A DNA stretch of 64,000 nt from Streptomyces mutabilis (GTDB taxonomy: Bacteria > Actinomycetota > Actinomycetes > Streptomycetales > Streptomycetaceae): the NCBI RefSeq assembly GCF_014649815.1, contig NZ_BMTT01000023.1, positions 17,795-81,794 of the forward strand, in the 5' to 3' direction. Positions 8,383 to 15,378 of the stretch are shown here, one piece after another (the stretch's first letter is position 1; every line of letters starts with the position of its first letter). Below the pieces are notes generated by a model. That model saw only the letters and a program-made list of their open reading frames with translations, did no database searches and had not been told where the DNA came from. The translations under genes were made by a program, and so were the position numbers.

Positions 8383-8412
8383 TTTATTACCGCTTCTCGA
8401 CGAAGCCGCCCG

Positions 8413-9018
8413 TCACGCGAGCCACGGCAACCCCGCCGTCAGCACCCCGAACGCCCGCTCGGCCCCCGCCACCGCGTCCTCCCGTACATCCGCCACCCGC
8501 TCCCCGGCCGCGATACGCCGCCAGTTCTCCAGCGCGAGCACCCGCTGCACGGCGGTGATCTGTCCGGCCGCCAGCCTGGCGTCCAGATCACCGCCGAGGG
8601 CCTCGGCGAGCGCGGCCTCCGACCGCTCCAGGTGTGTGTGCAGCCGGGCCACGAGCGCGGGCGTCCCGTAGAGCAGCGTGTGGAAGGCCAGTACGTCGGG
8701 ATCGTCGTTGAGCCCGGTCACCGGGTCGCACCGCTCCAGCCCCGCCAGAAAGTGCCGCCGCAACGCCGCCAGCGGCGTGGGTCCCTCCCCCGCCACCCGG
8801 GCCGCCTCGCCCTCGTGGTCGGCGATGCGGTGCAGGACCAGGTCCTCCTTGGCCGGGAAGTACCGGAAGAGCGTCGGCTTGGACACCTCGGCCGCGGCGG
8901 CGACCTCCGCGACGGACACCGCGTCGAAGCCCTTCTCCACGAACAGCCGGACGGCGGTGTCCGACAGCACCTGGATCGTTCGCTGCCTCTTGCGCTCCCG
9001 CAGACCGGTCTCCACCAT
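8413..9018 (-). CDS. TetR/AcrR-family transcriptional regulator
   Basis: A 201-residue protein starting at ATG 9018. Residues 8-60 hold the TetR helix-turn-helix (RQRTIQVLSDTAVRLFVEKG, TVAEV-like VSVAEVAAAAEVSKPTLFRY, FPAKEDLVLHR). The rest is a helical ligand/dimer domain with an AcrR-like middle (LNDDPDVLAFHTLLYGTPAL). It lies upstream of and co-directional with the HelD gene, with about 67 bases between. The ligand is unknown. The reading frame stays open upstream of the ATG into the remnant described at 9100-9350. Confidence 0.88.
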   Translation of the reverse strand: MVETGLRERKRQRTIQVLSDTAVRLFVEKGFDAVSVAEVAAAAEVSKPTLFRYFPAKEDLVLHRIADHEGEAARVAGEGPTPLAALRRHFLAGLERCDPVTGLNDDPDVLAFHTLLYGTPALVARLHTHLERSEAALAEALGGDLDARLAAGQITAVQRVLALENWRRIAAGERVADVREDAVAGAERAFGVLTAGLPWLA

Positions 9019-9099
9019 GCGACCGACCCTACGCCGGGGCGCCGGGCGGCGAGTCAGGTGACGGGCAGCGTACGCCAGGGGGCGGCGACGCCGGGGGGG

Positions 9100-9350
9100 C
9101 GGCGACGCCGGGTCCCAGAGGCTGTCGAAGTGCTTGTTCCAGGCGGCGATGACCGCCTTCGCGTCGTCACCGCCTTCCTGCGCCCGGACCGTGAGGGGCG
9201 TGCGGTAGTCCATGGGGTCGTCGTACTCCGGGTCCGACCCGCGCAGGACCGTGGGCGCTCACGCCGGTGACGAACAGGTCCAGCAGCAGGGTGCGGGTCA
9301 CCGCCGGTTCGTAGCGCGCCTGCGGCCGCTGGAGGCGTGACGCCATTCCG
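9100..9350 (-). pseudogene. Unrecognised gene remnant with a probable frameshift
   Basis: Two adjacent minus-strand frames read like pieces of one protein. The first holds GMASRLQRPQARYEP and TRTLLLDLFVTGV. The second, after a frame change around 9240-9265, holds VLRGSDPEYDDPMDYRTPLT, EGGDDAKAVIAAWNKHFDSL and WDPA. Composition and the absence of low-complexity runs look coding, but there is no start and the family was not recognised. It may be the end of a regulator-like gene. The remaining bases 9019-9099 and 9351-9418 show nothing. Confidence 0.35.
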
Positions 9351-9418
9351 TCGGTGCCCGGTCCGCCCGGTCCACCCGGCATGCGCAGTCCCCCCGAACT
9401 GTTGCCGCCGGTGGCCGC

Positions 9419-11644
9419 TCAGACGTCCGCCACCAGCCGAGCCCTCCGTGGCCCACCTTGGTTCCCCTGGGGCAGCGCGCGGGCAAGATACGGATTGGCC
9501 ATGGACTTGTCCGGCAGACCCAGGGCCGCCGTGGCCTCGGCCAGGGTCATCGCGTAGGTCTGGACGGCACGCTTGACGTTGGGCGCGTCGAGGCCGGCGC
9601 CGGTCACCAGGCGGTCGAGGTCGACATAGGCGGAACGGACGGTCTCGATCCACCGGTACACACGCCAGTCCCGCTGCCAGTCCTTGGTGCAGTCGGGCGG
9701 GAGCGAGCGTTCCCACCGGCGGAACATGCGGTCGCGGATCTCCGGCCGTGTCGGTGTGAGGTGCATGTGGCGGACGAGGTCGTACAGGGGGTCGCCCACC
9801 ATGGCCATCTCCCAGTCGATCAGCGTCAGGCCCCCGTCCGGCCGGCGCACCAGGTTCCACGGGTTCAGGTCGCCGTGCAGCAGGACGGGGCGGCGCGGGG
9901 TCAGGGAGTGCCGAGTGAAGATCTCGGCCAGCCGGACGCTGTCCGGAAGCCCGAGTTCACGGGCGAGTTCCATCGTGACCTTGGGCAGTTCGCTCACCAA
10001 CCGGACCAGCTCGCCCCGCAGCCAGGGGTAGAAGTCGGCCCCGTTCAGCGGATCCAGGCCCCCGCATCCGACCAGGGTCAGCTCGCACAACTGGTTAACG
10101 AGATCGTCGGCCTCGTACGGGCGCAGTCCGTGTGCGGGATGCTCCGGTGGGCGGAACCCGTCCACCGGCCCCTCGTAGGAGTGGATGGTGAACTGTTCGC
10201 GCAGCCCGCTGGTGCCCAGGGCGAGCGCACGCGGCGCCCGGACGTGTACGCCGGAGCGCTCGATCGCCGTGAGCACCGCGTGCTCACTGAGGAACCGGCG
10301 TTCCCGGGCGTCGGCGTGGCCCACCTTCCGGCGGACCATGACGGGGAAGTCGATGCCGGGGACCTCCACGGCCGTGTTCAGATGAGCCGTCCCCTGGAAG
10401 AGCCGGTCCGCCGAGGCGGCCCCCTCCTCGAACAAGGCGCGGCTGACCGCCCACGCGGGGAAGTCGCCACGGATACGGAACCGCCGGTCACGCTGCCACA
10501 CGATCCCGGAGAGGGTCCGCCCCCGGCTGGGCCGGACCCCGTGCGACTCGTTCCACCGGAAGAGGATCCGCTCGATGGCCGACTCGTCCGGCACGTTCTT
10601 CAACCGCAATGGTTCTTCCGCCGCGATCAGCGCCTTCCGCACCGCCCTGGTCGCGGCGTCCAGGTCCCGCTGTTCGAAGGAGTCACCGAGCGACTTGGCG
10701 GCCCGCATGACGTCCGGGTAGACGGACTGGGCCCGCTCGAAGGCCACGTAGTGCTTCAGGTCCCGGTCCAGGCCGTTGACGGCCTTGCCGTGCCGCTCCC
10801 CCATCACCTTGCGCCAGGCCTCGACGACCTGCGGCCACTGATGGTCGGGGTAGCGCATGCGCACCAGGTGCGTGGCGAGGTCGTGGAGCGGGTCACCGTA
10901 GCCGGCCAGTTCCCAGTCGACACAGATCAGTGGGGGGTTCCCGCCGTACGGGACGATCAGGTTGTCCCGGTGAAGGTCCGTGTGGAGCAGGCTGAACGGG
11001 CGGCTGATGAGCGTGGGCACCCGTTGCGCGAACCGGACCAAGGCGTCCTCCGGGATGCCCAGCATGGCGAACAGGCCGCCGTACTCGGCCCGGTTGCGCT
11101 GTCTGATCTGGTCGTCGGCCGCGAACGCCAGTGCTCTGAGGAACGCGCCGCTGTCCCGGCTGGAGCGGGGCCAGGAGGCGGACAGCGGGGGCAGGTGATG
11201 CCTGCGCACCTGCGTCATGTCGGCGAGCAGCCCCGCCAGCGCGACGATCAGGTCGTGGTCGACGGGCGTGTCGTCGGGGCAGACGGTCGACAGGGGCACG
11301 CCCTCGACGTAGCTGAGGACCACGACGTCACCGTGCTTGGCCAGGCAGCGCGGGACGTTGTGCAGCACGCCCCGGATCCGGTTCAGCAGATCGGCCTCGT
11401 CCTGCCACGTCCGGATGACCACCGGCAGAGCGGACGGGATGCGCTTGCGGACGGTGACCGGCGCGCCGTTCTCGGCGGCCACCAACCGCGAGTCCTCCGC
11501 GGTGAGGGGGCGCACCATGTAGTTCAGGTTGTGGTGCCCCCGGCCGAACCGGCCCAGCGCCGTCGCGTGCGCCAGGAACCGGTCGAACGCCTCGTCCGCC
11601 GCCCGCTCCAGAGCCGGTTCGCCGAGCGGGGACGGACGACTCAC
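9419..11644 (-). CDS. Protein with two tandem aminoglycoside-phosphotransferase (APH)-type kinase domains
   Basis: About 741 residues. GTG 11644 is chosen (GGAG 6 bases upstream); GTG 11710 is possible. Both halves carry complete APH/choline-kinase catalytic motifs. The first has HTDLHRDNLIV and DWELAGYGDPLHDLATH; the second has HGDLNPWNLV and DWEMAMVGDPLYDLVRHMH. Each half also has an N-terminal lobe: the first has APVTVRKRIP with RTWQDEADLLNRI, and the second has FPVMVRRKVG with RFLSEHAVLTAIE. Family members phosphorylate hydroxyls of aminoglycosides, choline, homoserine or other small molecules; the substrate here is unknown. It lies beside devB-devA on the same strand but over 320 bases away, so co-transcription is uncertain. 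Confidence 0.85.
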   Translation of the reverse strand: MSRPSPLGEPALERAADEAFDRFLAHATALGRFGRGHHNLNYMVRPLTAEDSRLVAAENGAPVTVRKRIPSALPVVIRTWQDEADLLNRIRGVLHNVPRCLAKHGDVVVLSYVEGVPLSTVCPDDTPVDHDLIVALAGLLADMTQVRRHHLPPLSASWPRSSRDSGAFLRALAFAADDQIRQRNRAEYGGLFAMLGIPEDALVRFAQRVPTLISRPFSLLHTDLHRDNLIVPYGGNPPLICVDWELAGYGDPLHDLATHLVRMRYPDHQWPQVVEAWRKVMGERHGKAVNGLDRDLKHYVAFERAQSVYPDVMRAAKSLGDSFEQRDLDAATRAVRKALIAAEEPLRLKNVPDESAIERILFRWNESHGVRPSRGRTLSGIVWQRDRRFRIRGDFPAWAVSRALFEEGAASADRLFQGTAHLNTAVEVPGIDFPVMVRRKVGHADARERRFLSEHAVLTAIERSGVHVRAPRALALGTSGLREQFTIHSYEGPVDGFRPPEHPAHGLRPYEADDLVNQLCELTLVGCGGLDPLNGADFYPWLRGELVRLVSELPKVTMELARELGLPDSVRLAEIFTRHSLTPRRPVLLHGDLNPWNLVRRPDGGLTLIDWEMAMVGDPLYDLVRHMHLTPTRPEIRDRMFRRWERSLPPDCTKDWQRDWRVYRWIETVRSAYVDLDRLVTGAGLDAPNVKRAVQTYAMTLAEATAALGLPDKSMANPYLARALPQGNQGGPRRARLVADV

Positions 11645-11776
11645 GGAGTGCTCCAGGAGGGACTTGCGACGCGCCAGATCTTCGTGCGGTGACGAGGAAA
11701 GTGCGCACACAGTACAGCCACGGCCGATTGCCCGTTGGATGTACTCCAGTATGCGAAAGGCACAGGAGCTACCCGG

Positions 11777-11977
11777 GTGACCCGACCGGGCGAACCGGGC
11801 CCGCCGTCCGGCAGCGCCCCGCCGTCACCCGGGCTCGGCGAGCAGCCCCCGGCACGAGTCGGAGGGGCCGCCTGCGCCGCCCTCCGGGGCCTGGTCGCGC
11901 TGGGAGTACGCACCGGCGGCCTGCCGCTCGCGGCGCCCGCGGCCGTGCTCTTCGTCCTGCTGTTGACTCAGGACTGA
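11777..11977 (+). CDS. Small hypothetical protein with one C-terminal hydrophobic segment
   Basis: A candidate 66-residue protein. GTG 11777 follows GGAG at 11764-11767. The N-terminal half is Pro/Gly-rich, and the C-terminal half is hydrophobic (GGLPLAAPAAVLFVLLL). It overlaps the 3' end of devB by 10 bases, tail to tail. No family was recognised, and the call rests on the ribosome site and the hydrophobic segment. Confidence 0.4.
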   Translation: MTRPGEPGPPSGSAPPSPGLGEQPPARVGGAACAALRGLVALGVRTGGLPLAAPAAVLFVLLLTQD

Positions 11978-12723
11978 GCCCGCCCCCCACCGCTCTCCCA
12001 CACCAGCCTCAGCACCGGTTCCAGCGAGTGCACCACCGTTTCCGCGCCCGCCTGCCTCAGGAGCTTCGCCTTACCCTCGTTGCGCGCGTAGCCCAGGAAC
12101 GGCACGCCGGCCCGCCGGGCGGCCGTCAGGTCGGAGGGGGTGTCGCCGACCATCAGGGCCAGTCCGGGCGCGGCGCCCATCGCGCTGAGGGCGCGGTCGA
12201 GGCAGTACGGGTCGGGCTTGAGCAGGCCGAGGTTCCGGGTACGGCCGTAGATGTGAGGTGAGAAGCAGCCGAGCAGGCCGCGCGTCGCGAGGTACTCGCC
12301 CACCACGCGGGGTGAGTTGTTGGTGGTGACGGCCAGTCCCGCACCCAGCGCCGCCCAGGTGCGGATCAGCGGGTCCGAGTACGCGGTCGGCCGTGCGGAC
12401 GGCACCGCGCGCAGCTCCTCGCGGGTCAGCCGCTCCTCGAACTCGACGGCCAGGTCGCTGTGGTGGCGCCTGCGGTCGACGGCAGCCAGCAGGACGTGCG
12501 GATCGGGGTGGACACGCTCCTCCTCGGTCAGCAGTTCCTTGAGGCCCAGCCGTTCGAGCCAGTCCACCAGTTCGCCGGCGACCCGGTCGGCCGAGTAGCC
12601 GGCGAAAAGCCTGCAGATGGGGCCGTCGAAGTCCCACAGGACGTGCCGGGCGTTCGTGATCAGGTCCCTGAGGCCGGCGGTCTGCTCGGTCACCGGTTCC
12701 GTCTCATCCGTGTCGGAAGTCAC
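11968..12723 (-). CDS. devB: HAD-superfamily hydrolase/phosphatase DevB
   Basis: A 251-residue protein. GTG 12723 is chosen because it shares a TAGTG stop/start overlap with devA, implying translational coupling. HAD motifs are complete: nucleophile DFDGP (about residue 31), motif II TTNNS, motif III lysine in LLKPDPYC, and motif IV GDTPSDLTAARRAG. The cap is of the small helical type found in phosphoglycolate-phosphatase-like enzymes. In S. coelicolor a hydrolase gene directly downstream of devA is called devB; this assignment rests on gene order and family. The substrate is unknown. Confidence 0.82.
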   Translation of the reverse strand: MTSDTDETEPVTEQTAGLRDLITNARHVLWDFDGPICRLFAGYSADRVAGELVDWLERLGLKELLTEEERVHPDPHVLLAAVDRRRHHSDLAVEFEERLTREELRAVPSARPTAYSDPLIRTWAALGAGLAVTTNNSPRVVGEYLATRGLLGCFSPHIYGRTRNLGLLKPDPYCLDRALSAMGAAPGLALMVGDTPSDLTAARRAGVPFLGYARNEGKAKLLRQAGAETVVHSLEPVLRLVWESGGGRAQS

Positions 12724-13592
12724 TAGGAGAGTGTCATGTCCGAGGTGATGGTTTCCCAGAGGGCGTCGAACCACTTCTGTGATTCCTCCACGAACACCGC
12801 GTCCCGGTGACCCGCCCGCTTCAGGAAGGAGAAGAGCAGCGACTGGGAGCCCAGGGCGTCGTACATCTCCAGTGTCCGGCTCTCGTACTCCTCCTCGCGC
12901 CGGGTCAGCATGTAGTAACCGAGCAGTGCCTCCTCGCCGTTGAGCAGGTACAGCTTCATCGGCGAGGTGAAGGGGATGGCGCGGAAGGCGATGTGCACGT
13001 CGATGCGGTGGGTGGAACGCACGGCGTGCAGGTTGTGCTGGAGGACGCGGGCCTGGGCGTTGCGCATCTGGAGCCAGCGCTGGTGGACCGGGTCGTCCTC
13101 CTCCTCGTCCACCAGGACGGGGAAGGCCAGTTCGATGTCACGCGACGGCATCAGGACGCGGAAGTCGATGGATTCGGGGCGGATGCGGCCCTCGTGGATG
13201 AGGCGGAGCGGCTCGCTTAGGGCGAGCATCAGCGTTTCCGAGGTGTGGCAGACGACGTCGACCCGTACGTGCGGTGCCGAGAAGGCCTCCGACAGCCGGG
13301 GCCCGAGCGCCACCATGGTCGGCTGCGGCTCGCCCGGGGGCGTGGCGGGCTCGGCGATGCGTGGCGGGCTGCCCTTGCTGACGTTGGTGAGCAGGCCGTC
13401 CTCCTGGAGGGCGCGCAGCGCCTGGCGGACGGTGCCGCGCTCCACCCCGAACTCGTCGGCCAGCTCGGCCTGGGTGGGCAGGCGGTCGCCCGCCTTCAGG
13501 TCACCCGCGCGGATCCGCTCCCGCAGGATGTCGGCGATCTCCTGGGACGAGAGCCTTCTGCTGCCGTTCACGGACGCGTTCTCCTGAGTCAC
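12723..13592 (-). CDS. devA: GntR-family developmental regulator DevA
   Basis: About 289 residues with an N-terminal GntR winged helix (EIADILRERIRAGDLKAGDR, LPTQAELADEFGVERGTVRQ). The roughly 200-residue effector domain includes RVLMPSRDIELAFPVLVDEE and MKLYLLNGEEALLGYYML. The GTG at 13592 is chosen because it lies 6 bases after a TAGCGT -10-like box that is conserved before the paralogue, which fits a leaderless mRNA. GTG 13571 with GGAG is the alternative. In S. coelicolor DevA is needed for proper aerial hyphae and sporulation (established knowledge). devB follows with overlapping codons, and a 62-residue membrane protein gene is divergent. Confidence 0.88.
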   Translation of the reverse strand: MTQENASVNGSRRLSSQEIADILRERIRAGDLKAGDRLPTQAELADEFGVERGTVRQALRALQEDGLLTNVSKGSPPRIAEPATPPGEPQPTMVALGPRLSEAFSAPHVRVDVVCHTSETLMLALSEPLRLIHEGRIRPESIDFRVLMPSRDIELAFPVLVDEEEDDPVHQRWLQMRNAQARVLQHNLHAVRSTHRIDVHIAFRAIPFTSPMKLYLLNGEEALLGYYMLTRREEEYESRTLEMYDALGSQSLLFSFLKRAGHRDAVFVEESQKWFDALWETITSDMTLS

Positions 13593-13610
13593 GACCAAAC
13601 GCTACAACTT
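13593..13610 (-). promoter_or_regulatory. devA promoter core (TAGCGT -10, leaderless type)
   Basis: On the minus strand AAGTTGTAGCGTTTGGTC runs straight into the GTG start. The same block, with TAGTGT, precedes devE. A -10-like TAGCGT 6 bases before GTG fits a transcript starting at or next to the start codon. No clear -35 box is seen. Confidence 0.5.
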
Positions 13611-13679
13611 CGACCTAACTATAGGGAGTTGTTTGGAACCTGTTTATAGGTAGTCGCCAAGTGGGGACAACTTAAGCGG

Positions 13680-13694
13680 AGTTGGTTGCCAACT
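13680..13694. promoter_or_regulatory. Operator-like inverted repeat AGTTGG-N3-CCAACT (copy 1)
   Basis: Perfect 6-bp arms with TTG between, 52 bases before the first small membrane protein gene and inside the devA divergent promoter. The equivalent site is at 14941-14955 before the second copy of the module. A shared regulator, possibly DevA or DevE, is inferred. Confidence 0.6.
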
Positions 13695-13746
13695 TGTGTC
13701 AGTTGGCGGAAGTTCATCTTCCCGAACCTCCGAAGGGGGAAAGACA

Positions 13747-13935
13747 GTGCCCGTCCTCGCTTTCGTCTTCTCGATCCTCGTCATCACCTTCGAGCAGGTC
13801 GTCCAGTGGAAGTACGGCGCCACCGGCATCGTCGGCCTGATCCTGCTCACCGTGGGCATCAAGGCCAAGAGTCCGTCCGTCAGCTCGGTCGGAGCGGTGG
13901 TGCTGGCCCTCCTGGTCGCGGGCCCCGCTCTGTGA
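13747..13935 (+). CDS. 62-residue membrane protein divergent from devA (paralogue of 15014 gene)
   Basis: Start GTG 13747 follows AGGGGGAAAGACA. Two hydrophobic segments are visible: VLAFVFSILVITFEQVVQW near the N-terminus and GAVVLALLVAGPAL at the end, with GIVGLILLTVGIKAKS between. The motif FEQ(V/L)VQWKYG is shared with the 61-residue protein at 15014. No known family. Conservation of the pair beside each DevA-type regulator suggests a functional link to the GntR proteins. Confidence 0.75.
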   Translation: MPVLAFVFSILVITFEQVVQWKYGATGIVGLILLTVGIKAKSPSVSSVGAVVLALLVAGPAL

Positions 13936-13947
13936 TCGGGCGGGGGA

Positions 13948-14853
13948 TCACGTGGTGAGTACGAGATCCGAGCTGATGGTCTCCCACAGCGCGTCGAACC
14001 ACAGCCGCGACTGCTTCACGAACGCCCCGTCGCGCACGCCCCCGGCCTGCCCGAAGGCGAACAGCGTCGAGCGGATGCCCTCCGCGTCGTACATCTCCAT
14101 CGGCTTGTGATCGATCTCCTGCTCGCGCCGGCGGAGGGTGTAGTACGCGAAGAGGGCCTCCGTGCCGTTGAGCAGGTACAACTTCACCGGCGGCGTGAAG
14201 GGCAGCGCACGGAAGGAGACGCGCACGTCGATGCCGTGCGTGGCCCGCAGGCCCAGCAGGTTGTGCCGGAGCACCTGGCCCTGGGCGTTGCGCATGGCAA
14301 GCCACCGGTCGTGCACCGCGTCGCCGCCCCCGCTGCCGCCCACCGCCACCGGGAACGCCAGGTCGATGTTCCGGCCGGGCAGCAGCACGCGTACGTCGAT
14401 CTTGGCCGGTTTGCGTCGCCCCGCGTGGATCTGGCGCAGGGGTTCGCCGAGGGCGAGCGTGAGGGAGACCGAGGTCAGGCACAGGGCGTCGATCTTCACG
14501 TGCGGGGACGCGAAGGCCTCCGTGATCCGGGGGGCGAGGGCCGCCGTGGTGGGCGCGGGCGGGGCGACGGGCCCGGTCAGAACCGTGCCGGGGTCCGGTG
14601 CGACGGTCGCCGGGCTCCCCTTGGACACATTCGTGAGCAGCCGTTCGGACTGCAGGATGCGCAGCGCCTGCCGGACGGTGCCGCGCTCGACGCCGAAATC
14701 GTCGGCCAACTGGGCTTGCGTGGGCATGCGCTGGCCCGGCTGCAGCCGACCGGACCTGATCCGGGCGCGCAGCTCGTCGGCCACCTCGCGATGGGTCCGC
14801 TGAGGCCGCTGCGGTCTCTTCGGCCCGTCGACGAGGGCGTGTTCCGACTCCAC
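13948..14853 (-). CDS. devE: GntR-family regulator DevE, paralogue of DevA
   Basis: About 301 residues and alignable to DevA throughout. The winged helix has EVADELRARIRSGRLQPGQR and MPTQAQLADDFGVERGTVRQ. The effector part holds VLLPGRNIDLAFPVAVG and VKLYLLNGTEALFAYYTL, and the C-terminus has WFDALWETISSD, nearly identical to DevA. GTG 14853 is chosen because it follows TAGTGT by 6 bases exactly as in devA. A GGSGGGD insert replaces DevA's acidic DEEEDD loop, suggesting a different effector response. Unlike devA there is no hydrolase gene downstream; the stop lies 13 bases from the end of the first small membrane gene. Confidence 0.82.
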   Translation of the reverse strand: MESEHALVDGPKRPQRPQRTHREVADELRARIRSGRLQPGQRMPTQAQLADDFGVERGTVRQALRILQSERLLTNVSKGSPATVAPDPGTVLTGPVAPPAPTTAALAPRITEAFASPHVKIDALCLTSVSLTLALGEPLRQIHAGRRKPAKIDVRVLLPGRNIDLAFPVAVGGSGGGDAVHDRWLAMRNAQGQVLRHNLLGLRATHGIDVRVSFRALPFTPPVKLYLLNGTEALFAYYTLRRREQEIDHKPMEMYDAEGIRSTLFAFGQAGGVRDGAFVKQSRLWFDALWETISSDLVLTT

Positions 14854-14871
14854 GACCAAACACTACAACTT
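14854..14871 (-). promoter_or_regulatory. devE promoter core (TAGTGT -10, leaderless type)
   Basis: The minus strand reads AAGTTGTAGTGTTTGGTC immediately before the GTG start. It differs from the devA block at a single base within these 18 positions. Confidence 0.5.
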
Positions 14872-14940
14872 CTCGCCATCTTTGGGCAGTTCACCGGGAG
14901 GTGGTTATGAGAAGCACCCAAGCGGAGATAAGTAGAGTGG

Positions 14941-14955
14941 AGTTGGCAGCCAACT
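14941..14955. promoter_or_regulatory. Operator-like inverted repeat AGTTGG-N3-CCAACT (copy 2)
   Basis: Perfect 6-bp arms around CAG in the devE / small-gene divergent region, 58 bases before the start of the second small gene. It matches copy 1 at 13680 in both sequence and relative position. Confidence 0.6.
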
Positions 14956-15013
14956 TGAGCAACGTGGTCAGACCTCACGAGGGTTGGCCACCACGGTGAA
15001 CAGGGGGTCCACC

Positions 15014-15199
15014 ATGCCGCTCATCGCCATCGTCGTCGCCGCTCTGGCCATCGGGTTCGAGCAGCTCGTGCAATGGAAGTACGGGCCGATGGGCATCATC
15101 GCGTTCGTCGCGCTGTCCATCGGCATCAAGGCGAAGAACACCATGATCGGCGGTGTGGGCGCGGTGATCCTCGTGATGCTGCTCGCACAGTCCGGCTGA
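15014..15199 (+). CDS. 61-residue membrane protein divergent from devE (paralogue of 13747 gene)
   Basis: ATG 15014 follows AGGGGG with 7 bases spacing. The sequence opens MPLIAIVVAALAIGFEQLVQ, then WKYGPMGIIAFVALSIGIKA and a C-terminal hydrophobic stretch GGVGAVILVMLLAQ. About half of its residues match the protein at 13747, including FEQ-VQWKYG and GIKAK. Its function is unknown. It is the second small partner in the duplicated DevA/DevE modules. Confidence 0.8.
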   Translation: MPLIAIVVAALAIGFEQLVQWKYGPMGIIAFVALSIGIKAKNTMIGGVGAVILVMLLAQSG

Positions 15200-15218
15200 G
15201 CCGACGTACTGCTGTCCG

Positions 15219-15248
15219 GGCCCCCGTTCCGGAGGGGAGCCGGGGGCC
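15219..15248 (+). terminator. Hairpin after the second small membrane gene
   Basis: Arms GGCCCCCG (15219-15226) and CGGGGGCC (15241-15248) with a 14-base loop, 20 bases after the stop. No T-run follows. The next 130 bases to 15378 hold only two ACCACAACCGAA copies and no gene. Confidence 0.5.
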
Positions 15249-15378
15249 GGGACGGTCAGTCAGCACCACGCACGACCGGCACCACCCACGACCACAACCG
15301 AACAGCGGCTCAACAACCACAACCGAAGAGCACGCGCTACGGATGCGCACACCCACCGTCTCCGGCAGGAGGGAGCAC

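Noticed and set aside
9054-9860. 268-codon minus-strand frame overlapping the APH gene end
   Set aside because: Mostly Arg/Pro-rich shadow translation; only the part at 9100-9350 in other frames looks protein-like and is listed as a remnant.
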